A stretch of DNA of 64,000 nt from CAIYTF01 sp963664845. Its GTDB lineage: Bacteria; Bacteroidota; Ignavibacteria; Ignavibacteriales; Ignavibacteriaceae. A program made the translations under genes and the position numbers. Shown in pieces: positions 35,895-43,145 of this stretch. The notes beneath the pieces were generated by a model. That model was not told the origin of the DNA and made no database searches. It saw nothing but the letters and a program-made list of their open reading frames with translations. Within the stretch, counting starts at the first letter, position 1, and every line of letters starts with the position of its first letter. The stretch lies in assembly GCA_963664845.1 (NCBI GenBank), contig OY761615.1, positions 1,860,001 to 1,924,000 of the forward strand. The letters are read 5' to 3'.

Positions 35895-37979
35895 CTATTG
35901 ATGAAGGAATTTGTGCTTCTTTTCATGCATTGGCTTATGTACACTGTGCGTGAGGGCCGCCTGGCCATCGGTTAAGCGGAATCGCTGCACAAGTGACTGC
36001 AAATTGTCTGTCAGCCTGTTCAGGTCTTCGGCTGCCCTGGCAATTTGACTGGTCCCTGCAGCGGACTCGCTGACTACCGTGCTGATAGTTTCGATATTTT
36101 TACTTATCTCTTCCGCTGTGGCTGATTGTTCTTCACTCGAAGCCGCCAGTTGTATTACGGTTTCGGCCACTCGTTCATTCATCACGAGTATTTGTTCAAG
36201 CACCTTCGCAACTTCTTCGGTAAGCTCCATGCCAGATCTTACCACTTCACCGGCTTCAACCATTGAAGTATCGGCATCTTTGGCTTCTTTTTGAACCGTT
36301 TTGATGGTTTCTGCAATTTCCTTCGTGGCTTTTGTAGTGCGCTCTGCCAATTTTCTCACCTCATCCGCAACAACGGCAAATCCCCGCCCCTGCTCACCGG
36401 CTCTTGCTGCTTCAATTGCCGCGTTTAGTGCCAACAGATTCGTCTGATCCGCTATATCATCAATAACCTGGGTAATCTCGCCAATCTGGTCGGTTTTTTG
36501 CGAAAGGGAGAAGATGATCTTGCCGGTTTCTTTTGTCGACGCAACTATGCGTTCCATTCCTTTTTTGGTTTCAATAATTTTCTTTGCGCCGTCCTTGGCG
36601 CTGTCACTTGCCTTTTTTGAATGGTCCGCGGCAATTCCGGCGTTTCTTGTCGATTCAAGAATAGTCTTGGTCATTTCCTCAACCGCGCTTGCAATTTCAC
36701 CTGTTTGTGAACTCTGCTCTGAGGCCCCGGCTGCCATTTCTTCGGAGCTTGAGGAAATCTGAGTAGCCGCGCTGGCTGTGGCAGCAACCGATTCCTGCAC
36801 CTTTGAAAGTGCCGAGTCCAACGACTCTGCCACCGTATTTATACTGTTTTTGATACTCAGGAAATCTCCCTTATAGTCGCCTTTCATACGAACGGTAAGA
36901 TCACCTTGAGATAATTCAGTAAGCACTATACCGGATTCTTTTATGGGAACAACGATAAAATTAATGGTATCATTGAGTCCGGCTACTAATTCCCGATAAC
37001 TTCCTTTGAATTTATCTGGATTTCCCCGTGTACCGAGTTTTCCTTCAGCAGCCGCCTGTACAATTATCTGTGATTCTGCAAGCGTACCACGGATGGCCTC
37101 AACGGCGGTTTCCACTGAGGCAATGGTCCCTTGAGTGCTTACGATAGCGTGATTAATGTTTTCCGCCAGCAGACCAATTTCATCGGAAGAAGTGATTTCA
37201 AGAGGTTTCGTCCCGGTTACTATCTTGATATTCAAGTCACCGTTTGCCAGTTGTTCACTTCCTTTGGCAAGATTGGACATGCAAACGCCGGTCAGGCTTG
37301 CAATTCTTTCAGCAATTTGCCCCACTCCGGTTTTTATATAGCGGGAAACATAAGTGGCAATAAAAATGCCCAGAACGCTGCTCATTCCAAGCATTAATAG
37401 TATCAACCATTTTGAGGTTTCGTAAAGCTGACTAATTGATTTTCCTGCTTCTGCCCCCTCTTTTTCATTGAATTCAGCCAGCTGAAAACATTTGCTTTCC
37501 GCTGCATCAAACAAACGTTTGGAATCACTCCGGTTAAGTGCAACAGCTTCATCCGTTCTTCCCTGTTGCACCAGAGACAACAAATGATCGTGAACGCCCA
37601 TGTATTGTGTCCAAAGTTCACCAAACGCATCATAAATTTTTCGTTCTTCGGGCACAAGGTTTAATCTTTCATATGCCTTCCGGTCATTCTCAAGCCCGGC
37701 CTTAAGTTCAACCAGTGCTTTCTCGCTTTTGGCAATTTCTTCTGCGGTAGTTGGGAGCAAAATGACAAATTCTTTCCTGCGGATTTTCCCGATGTCTATT
37801 GCCAGTTTTTCCGTGTACTTGATACTTTGACTTATATTAGCATCTAAATCACTTGCACGGTCGTTTATACTTGATAATTTTTGAATGGAAAAAAGTCCGG
37901 TAAAAAAGAGCATGAGCAGAATAGCTGCATAGCTGTATTGGAGCTTTTTTGCGATACTGAGGTTTCTAAACCAATCCAT
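35895..37979 (-). CDS. Methyl-accepting chemotaxis protein (paralogue)
   Basis: 694 aa from the ATG at 37979. I chose this start because it aligns with the neighbouring paralogue (MDWFRNLSIAKKL against MKWFYNLSIAKKL) and has AAAAGG a few bases upstream; an ATG 18 codons earlier (38033) is open. The architecture is the same: TM1, four-helix-bundle sensor with RSDSKRLFDAAE near its end, TM2, HAMP, and a signalling tip identical over DDIADQTNLLALNAAIEAAR. The sensor halves are more diverged than the cytoplasmic halves, as expected for duplicated receptors that acquired different ligands. The C-terminal tail is His/Lys-rich. Confidence 0.94.
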   Translation of the reverse strand: MDWFRNLSIAKKLQYSYAAILLMLFFTGLFSIQKLSSINDRASDLDANISQSIKYTEKLAIDIGKIRRKEFVILLPTTAEEIAKSEKALVELKAGLENDRKAYERLNLVPEERKIYDAFGELWTQYMGVHDHLLSLVQQGRTDEAVALNRSDSKRLFDAAESKCFQLAEFNEKEGAEAGKSISQLYETSKWLILLMLGMSSVLGIFIATYVSRYIKTGVGQIAERIASLTGVCMSNLAKGSEQLANGDLNIKIVTGTKPLEITSSDEIGLLAENINHAIVSTQGTIASVETAVEAIRGTLAESQIIVQAAAEGKLGTRGNPDKFKGSYRELVAGLNDTINFIVVPIKESGIVLTELSQGDLTVRMKGDYKGDFLSIKNSINTVAESLDSALSKVQESVAATASAATQISSSSEEMAAGASEQSSQTGEIASAVEEMTKTILESTRNAGIAADHSKKASDSAKDGAKKIIETKKGMERIVASTKETGKIIFSLSQKTDQIGEITQVIDDIADQTNLLALNAAIEAARAGEQGRGFAVVADEVRKLAERTTKATKEIAETIKTVQKEAKDADTSMVEAGEVVRSGMELTEEVAKVLEQILVMNERVAETVIQLAASSEEQSATAEEISKNIETISTVVSESAAGTSQIARAAEDLNRLTDNLQSLVQRFRLTDGQAALTHSVHKPMHEKKHKFLHQ

Positions 37980-38157
37980 AGGTACCTTTTCTGTTGTTAC
38001 ACGTTGTCTTAACTTACTAATCATATTCATCATGGTGAGGTTTCACCAGCTTCATTGCGGCAACTTCAGTTCATATTTTTTGCAATAGAACTGTAAACCC
38101 ATTTAAGTAACTTTCATTAAACCTTACACGCGTAGAACGTTTAGGAGAAACAAATAA

Positions 38158-38328
38158 ATGCGTCTACTCAAATTGGTTTTTCATGTATTGGGATTTTTTT
38201 GCACCAATGATCACTTGAATCATGTGCAGACCCACCCGGTGGAAATTAATGGACGTCGGGTGGATTTGTCAGTCTGCTTTTATGGGCATACTTTCCTAGC
38301 ACTATTATCGAAGCAAAGGGGAAATTAG
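38158..38328 (+). CDS. Possible small protein (56 aa)
   Basis: An open frame of 56 codons begins at an ATG with a strong Shine-Dalgarno sequence (TTTAGGAGAAACAAATAAATG, 9-nt spacing). The product would start MRLLKLVFHVLGFFC and continue NDHLNHVQTHPVEINGRRVD; there is no recognisable domain. The same DNA holds an inverted repeat pair (GCAGAC 38226-38231 / GTCTGC 38272-38277 and CCACCCG 38232-38238 / CGGGTGG 38257-38263), so the region could instead be a structured regulatory element in the 522-base spacer between a receptor gene and the Crp/Fnr gene. Confidence 0.3.
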   Translation: MRLLKLVFHVLGFFCTNDHLNHVQTHPVEINGRRVDLSVCFYGHTFLALLSKQRGN

Positions 38329-38421
38329 TTAAATTGAAACAGACCGGCTCGGAACCAAAGTTATCCTAATCCCGGTGATTTATCATAGGTTAAGAATTTC
38401 GCAGATACTCAAAATTACGTA

Positions 38422-38443
38422 GGGGCGCAAAATCTTGTGCCCC
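38422..38443. repeat. GGGGCGCAA dispersed hairpin
   Basis: GGGGCGCAA (38422-38430) and TTGTGCCCC (38435-38443) form a 9-bp stem with one G-U, preceded by TACGTA. The form resembles the TACGTAGGGGCGC hairpin repeat that I recall as widely dispersed in environmental bacterial genomes. It is not adjacent to a gene end, so termination is not its evident role. Confidence 0.5.
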
Positions 38444-38555
38444 GCAATAAAAGTTCAACTTTGATCAAAATTAACTTGGATATCCTCGAATTTACTATTC
38501 TCCTGATTTTAGTTTATCTTTCTTTCCTGAATTAATATACACTAAACACAGTTTA

Positions 38556-39134
38556 ATGGACAACCCGACTCAACTGACACAATTCGTATATAGGTCTGTC
38601 GACTCAAACTTACAATTGGCGACGGACTTCACCAGCCTCTTTACACAACAGGAATTTTCTCCGGATGATTACTTTCTCTGCCAGGGTCAGCCTGTAGAAA
38701 AAATCGGATTCCTGACGAAAGGCATTATTAGGATTTTTACTACTGATCTTGTAGGCGAAGAATACAATATTGTTTTACATGATGAAGGCAGTTTCGTCAT
38801 GGGCAGTTTTATGCCCGAAAAAATAAGTGATGTAAATATCCAATGCATCACTCCTTCAATAATTCTTGTGGCTGACTTTTACAAAGTGATTGATTTCCTG
38901 GAAACCAACCAGAAATTAAAATCTTTCTTAAATAGCTATTTATCTGCCGCGCATCAACGCATTCAGCACCGGTTGACACAATACCTCCGACTCGATGCCA
39001 AGGGACGTTATTTATCTTTTCTCAGTGAGTACCCAAATCTTATTAACAAAATTCCGCATTATCATATCGCCAATTATCTCGGCATTTCCACCACACAACT
39101 TAGCCGCATCAGACATAAACTGGCCAAAGGCTGA
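38556..39134 (+). CDS. Crp/Fnr-family transcriptional regulator
   Basis: 192 aa. A cyclic-nucleotide-binding-like beta-roll occupies about 20-120 (FLCQGQPVEKIGFLTKGIIRIF), then a dimer helix and a short winged helix-turn-helix (HYHIANYLGISTTQLSRIRHKL). It lacks the cysteines of Fnr-type Fe-S sensors and matches the Bacteroidetes-type Crp/Fnr group with unknown ligands. It is followed by an SRPBCC-domain protein and then by the rex-hydrogenase locus, so a role in redox control is possible but only inferred from position. Confidence 0.88.
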   Translation: MDNPTQLTQFVYRSVDSNLQLATDFTSLFTQQEFSPDDYFLCQGQPVEKIGFLTKGIIRIFTTDLVGEEYNIVLHDEGSFVMGSFMPEKISDVNIQCITPSIILVADFYKVIDFLETNQKLKSFLNSYLSAAHQRIQHRLTQYLRLDAKGRYLSFLSEYPNLINKIPHYHIANYLGISTTQLSRIRHKLAKG

Positions 39135-39252
39135 TCCCTAAAAACATTTCACTGCAAAATAATTGTGCACCGGTCTAAATTTATTTACATAAGTAAATGG
39201 GAACTGCATTGAAATTCCTCAATTTGGTATTTTACTAAATACGAGGATATTT

Positions 39253-39741
39253 ATGCAAAATATGGATCATGACACGTCACTTAAATCAACCAAAATTTCC
39301 GGTTCATTTGAAGCAGAAATTTCAGCACCTGCCGATATCGTGTTTCCTTTGTTGTGCCCGGTTCGGGAATACGACTGGATCAGCACCTGGAAATGTGAAA
39401 TGGTACAATCTGAATCGGGTGTGGCCGAAAAACTGTGCGTCTTTATCACCGATACGGAACCGTTCGGCAAAGAGACCTGGATTTGTACGCGCTACAATTT
39501 CCCGAGGGAAATCCAGTATACCCGGTTTGGCACAAATGCTGTTTCATTATTGGATATATCTCTGATTAAAGACGATCGGTCAAAAAGCACATGGCTCTGG
39601 AGTCTTTCCTCCGTCAGTTTAAATGAGGAAGGAAATCGGGTTTTTGTAGAATTCGATGCCGGGGCGATCTCACAAAAGCTTAAATCGATCAACCAGCTTC
39701 TGGAGTATTACATAACTCATGGTCAAAAGCTGGAGATGTAG
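39253..39741 (+). CDS. SRPBCC-like (START/polyketide-cyclase fold) protein
   Basis: 162 aa. The pattern of one N-terminal strand, helices (SAPADIVFPLLCPVREYDWI) and a curved sheet, with GKETWICTRYNFPREIQYTRFG and a C-terminal long helix (LKSINQLLEYYITHG), fits the SRPBCC fold that binds hydrophobic ligands. No signal peptide, so cytoplasmic. It is located 118 bp after the Crp/Fnr gene and ended by a good hairpin. The ligand is unknown. Confidence 0.65.
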   Translation: MQNMDHDTSLKSTKISGSFEAEISAPADIVFPLLCPVREYDWISTWKCEMVQSESGVAEKLCVFITDTEPFGKETWICTRYNFPREIQYTRFGTNAVSLLDISLIKDDRSKSTWLWSLSSVSLNEEGNRVFVEFDAGAISQKLKSINQLLEYYITHGQKLEM

Positions 39742-39780
39742 AAAACAACCCGGAAGGGTTTGGATAGCGTAGAATTTACC

Positions 39781-39802
39781 GAGGCTCAACATTTTGAGCC
39801 TC
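39781..39802 (+). terminator. Terminator after the SRPBCC gene
   Basis: GAGGCTCAA (39781-39789) and TTGAGCCTC (39794-39802) form a perfect 9-bp stem with a CATT loop; AAAGCTTGCTTTTTAC follows. Confidence 0.75.
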
Positions 39803-39961
39803 AAAGCTTGCTTTTTACTATCTTTTCCCCCAATAGCAAGTCAGTAAGCAAAACGGCCATAAAACTGTTGTTGAAGAGAACGTTCGTAAATACTACCTAA
39901 AAGCACAAATATTGCCCTTAACTCTTCATAAATGCAGCAAAATCGAGCTTTTTCGATCTAA

Positions 39962-40052
39962 TCGAGAAATTTTTCTCTATTCTATTGACTTTTAATCGCA
40001 AATCTTATAATTTTGAATCGTGAATTTTTTCTCGATATAATTTTCTCGATAT
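39962..40052 (+). promoter_or_regulatory. Predicted rex-hydrogenase promoter with TTTCTCGAT operator repeats
   Basis: A Bacteroidetes-type promoter can be drawn: TTGAC with TTG at 39985-39987, a 20-bp spacer, then TAATTTTG at 40008-40015, a perfect TAnnTTTG. Downstream of it, overlapping the expected start of transcription and leader, the sequence TTTTCTCGATAT occurs twice with CTCGATAT at 40031-40038 and 40045-40052 (14-bp offset). An inverted copy TCGAGAAA lies upstream of the promoter at 39962-39969. The arrangement of copies on both sides of a promoter directly before a repressor gene suggests Rex autoregulation, although the motif differs from the Rex consensus TTGTGAAN6TTCACAA. Confidence 0.55.
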
Positions 40053-40057
40053 GATTT

Positions 40058-40765
40058 ATGATGGACAATAAGAAAATACGGTTTACTCCGGAACCTACAC
40101 TAAGACGATTAGTACGCTATCTCCCGGTTTTGCAAGCCCTGCAGAATAAAGGAATTGAACTGGTTTCGAGCACAACCATTGCCAATGAGATTGTCCTGGA
40201 TCCAACGCAGGTTAGAAAAGATATTGAATATACCGGAATAATTGGGAAACCAAAAACCGGCTTTGTCATTACTGAATTAATTACTGCTATTGAAACATTC
40301 TTAAACTGGAACAATGTCACCGATGCATTTCTGATAGGAGCCGGCAACCTGGGCAGCGCCCTATTGGGCTATGAAAGGTTCAAAAAACATGGACTTAACA
40401 TAATTGCTGCATTTGATGCCGACCCGGCCAAATGGGATACCGAAATTCATGGAATTACTGTCCTGCCGCTTGATAAACTCCCTGACCTTGCCGAGCGGAT
40501 GAAGATACACATTGGTGTGATCTCTGTCCCTGCTGAAAGCGCACAGCAAACCGCGGAATTGCTTATTCAAGGCGGCATATTGGCAATTTGGAATTTTGCT
40601 CCCGTTCATCTTAAGGTACCCGAGAATATTATTGTCGAAAACATACAATTAGCCCAAAGTCTTGCGGTGTTGACCTCACGGCTGAGGGAGTCATTTACTC
40701 ACGACAATATTATGAGCGGAGAACAGCCAAATGTTGGAGACAACATCTTACCCGTCAACAGATAA
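40058..40765 (+). CDS. rex: Redox-sensing transcriptional repressor Rex
   Basis: 235 aa. The N-terminal winged helix (TPEPTLRRLVRYLPVLQALQ ... SSTTIANEIVLDPTQVRKDI) binds DNA, and a Rossmann domain with GAGNLGSALLGY (about 94-105) binds NADH. The domain-swapped C-terminal helix ends the canonical fold; a 20-residue tail is extra. Rex leaves its operators when NADH/NAD+ is high. It overlaps the next gene, hydC, by 35 bp, so the repressor is cotranscribed with the hydrogenase that consumes NADH. This indicates direct redox feedback control of H2 production. Confidence 0.95.
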   Translation: MMDNKKIRFTPEPTLRRLVRYLPVLQALQNKGIELVSSTTIANEIVLDPTQVRKDIEYTGIIGKPKTGFVITELITAIETFLNWNNVTDAFLIGAGNLGSALLGYERFKKHGLNIIAAFDADPAKWDTEIHGITVLPLDKLPDLAERMKIHIGVISVPAESAQQTAELLIQGGILAIWNFAPVHLKVPENIIVENIQLAQSLAVLTSRLRESFTHDNIMSGEQPNVGDNILPVNR

Positions 40766-41252
40766 CTTCAGGAAGTTTGAAAAAGTTTATCAAATTCTTG
40801 AAAGCTATTCATTTAATAAAAGCAATTTAATTCCCATCCTTCACCGGGTACAGGAAGAATACCGGTATCTGCCGGAAAAAATTCTTACCTACATTGCCAC
40901 AACGCTGGACATTCCACCGGCTAAAGTCTTTGGCGTCACTACCTTTTACAGCCACTTCACCCTGAAACCAAAAGGCAAATACGTCATCAAAGTTTGCGAT
41001 GGCACAGCCTGCCATGTAAAAAACTCCAATCCCATTATTGAAGAGATTCAAAAGACGCTTGGTTTGACTGCGTCAAAAAATACTACCGATGACATGACTT
41101 TCACCCTGGAAAAAGTATCGTGTCTTGGTGCCTGCGGACTTGCTCCTGTCGTTGTCATCAACGAAGACGTGCATGCCGAAATGACACCAAAGAAAATTGC
41201 TGCCGTGCTCTCTGAGATAAAACAAAACGAGGAGACTGCAGTCAATGCCTAA
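40731..41252 (+). CDS. hydC: [FeFe] hydrogenase HydC subunit (NuoE-like)
   Basis: 173 aa NuoE/24-kDa-like subunit. A helical N-terminal part (ILHRVQEEYRYLPEKILTYIA) is followed by a thioredoxin-like [2Fe-2S] domain with Cys 89, 94, 131 and 135 (CDGTACH and CLGACG). In trimeric bifurcating hydrogenases HydC forms part of the NADH-dehydrogenase-like arm with HydB. It overlaps rex at its 5' end and hydB by 8 bp at its 3' end, implying coupled translation and fixed stoichiometry. Confidence 0.94.
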   Translation: MLETTSYPSTDNFRKFEKVYQILESYSFNKSNLIPILHRVQEEYRYLPEKILTYIATTLDIPPAKVFGVTTFYSHFTLKPKGKYVIKVCDGTACHVKNSNPIIEEIQKTLGLTASKNTTDDMTFTLEKVSCLGACGLAPVVVINEDVHAEMTPKKIAAVLSEIKQNEETAVNA

Positions 41253-43134
41253 TCATATTAATCTGGAAGAAATTAAACATACGTACCTTGCCAAGAGCGC
41301 GCTCCTTAAAAGGAGAATCATTGTTTGCGCCGGCACGGGCTGCGTTGCAAACGGCTCACGCAAAGTTTATGAAGCCTTCAGGGAACAAATTGCAGCAAAA
41401 GGGCTGGACGTTGTTGTTGATCTAAAATTTGAAGCAGAAAAAAAGAACGCCCATCTCCTGTCTGCCAGTGGATGCCAGGGATTTTGTCAGCTTGGACCCT
41501 TGGTCACCATTGAGCCTGACGGAATCCTGTATGTTAAGGTAAAACACAGCGATGTTGCAGAAATTGTGAATGACACTATCTGCGGTAATCAGATTGTTGA
41601 CCGCCTCCTTTACAAAAACAGTAAGGGAAAAAGTTGCAAGGGACAGGATGAAATTGCATTCTACAGCCGGCAACAGCGAACTGTGCTGAAGCAATGTGGC
41701 ATGATCGATCCGGAAGATATTATGGAGTACATCTCGTTGAATGGCTACGGATCAGCCAAAAAGGCTTTTGAGGAAATGACCCCGGAAGCAGTTTGCGATG
41801 TAGTATTGGTATCCGGGCTGCGTGGAAGAGGCGGAGCCGGCTTCCCCACGGGGCGCAAATGGAACCTGACCCGAGTACAACCCTCCGCAAAAAAATATAT
41901 CATTTGCAATGGTGACGAAGGAGATCCCGGGGCCTTTATGGATCGCAGTGTTATGGAAGGTAATCCCCACGCGGTTGTTGAAGGCATGATGATTGCTGCG
42001 CGCGCAATTGGTGCTGAAGAAGGATTTGTCTACGTTCGCGCTGAATACCCATTGGCAGTGCAGCGCATGAAAAAAGCTGTCAAAGTTGCAACAGAACTTG
42101 GGTTGCTTGGCACCAACGTATTTGGGACTTCATTTAACTTTTCCATTGAAGTGTTGGAAGGTGCCGGTGCTTTTGTGTGTGGCGAAGAAACGGCGATGAT
42201 CGCTTCCATTCAGGGAAGCAGAGGAATGCCCGCTCCCAAGCCGCCTTTCCCGGCTGTTAAGGGTTTGTTTGATAAACCAACAGTAATTAATAATGTTGAA
42301 ACGCTGGCATCTGTACCCCTCATTCTGCAAATGGGTCCTGAAAAATTCAAAAGTGTTGGCCTGCCAAACTCTCCAGGAACAAAAACCTTTGCACTGACCG
42401 GACATGTTATGAACACAGGACTTATTGAAGTACCATTTGGCACTTCTCTCCGGGAGATAGTTAATAATATCGGTGGTGGCGTTACGTTTGCCAACGGTGA
42501 AACGGATCCCCGTGGATTCAAATCAGTACAGATCGGCGGTCCATCAGGAGGATGTCTCACCCAGGAACATTTGGACATGCCGCTTGATTATGATTCGTTA
42601 AAATCCATAGGAGCAATGGTCGGATCGGGTGGACTGGTTGTTATGAACCACGATACCTGCATGGTACGTATGGCAAAATTCTTCATGGAATTCACGCAGA
42701 ATGAATCGTGCGGAAAATGCGTGCTTTGCCGCGAAGGCACCAAACAGCTTCTTGCCATGCTCGAAGACGTTACCGAAGGCAGAGCTACTGAAGACATCAT
42801 CCCATTAATGAAACAGCTTTCCAATGCGGTTCAAAAAGGCTCACTTTGCGGTCTTGGGAAAAGCGCGCCAAACCCGGTCCTTTCCGTCCTTCGTTTTTTT
42901 GAAGAAGAGTTCAGAGCGCACGTGGTCGATAAAAACTGCCCCGCAAAAGAGTGCAAGGCGCTGCGCAAACCACACATTGATGACGTGCTTTGCAAAGGCT
43001 GCGGCGTCTGTATAAAAAAATGTCCGGTCAATGCTATAACCGGTGAGCGGAAACAGGTTCACGCTATCAACGAAGAACTGTGCATCAAATGCGGAGCGTG
43101 CATCGACGCTTGTAAACTGAAAGCTATAGCATAA
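41245..43134 (+). CDS. hydB: [FeFe] hydrogenase HydB subunit (NuoF-like, NADH/FMN)
   Basis: 629 aa. N-terminal thioredoxin-like [2Fe-2S] site with Cys 28, 33, 77 and 81, then the NuoF core: the FMN/NADH glycine-rich loop GLRGRGGAGFPTGRKW (about 190-205) and NGDEGDPGAF, an SLBB domain, the ESCGKCVLCREG [4Fe-4S] motif (about 490) and a C-terminal 2x[4Fe-4S] ferredoxin domain (CKGCGVCIKKCP and CIKCGACIDAC). This full domain set is typical of electron-bifurcating or confurcating HydABC, which oxidises NADH together with reduced ferredoxin to make H2. Confidence 0.95.
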   Translation: MPNHINLEEIKHTYLAKSALLKRRIIVCAGTGCVANGSRKVYEAFREQIAAKGLDVVVDLKFEAEKKNAHLLSASGCQGFCQLGPLVTIEPDGILYVKVKHSDVAEIVNDTICGNQIVDRLLYKNSKGKSCKGQDEIAFYSRQQRTVLKQCGMIDPEDIMEYISLNGYGSAKKAFEEMTPEAVCDVVLVSGLRGRGGAGFPTGRKWNLTRVQPSAKKYIICNGDEGDPGAFMDRSVMEGNPHAVVEGMMIAARAIGAEEGFVYVRAEYPLAVQRMKKAVKVATELGLLGTNVFGTSFNFSIEVLEGAGAFVCGEETAMIASIQGSRGMPAPKPPFPAVKGLFDKPTVINNVETLASVPLILQMGPEKFKSVGLPNSPGTKTFALTGHVMNTGLIEVPFGTSLREIVNNIGGGVTFANGETDPRGFKSVQIGGPSGGCLTQEHLDMPLDYDSLKSIGAMVGSGGLVVMNHDTCMVRMAKFFMEFTQNESCGKCVLCREGTKQLLAMLEDVTEGRATEDIIPLMKQLSNAVQKGSLCGLGKSAPNPVLSVLRFFEEEFRAHVVDKNCPAKECKALRKPHIDDVLCKGCGVCIKKCPVNAITGERKQVHAINEELCIKCGACIDACKLKAIA

Positions 43135-43145
43135 GGAACAGAAAT

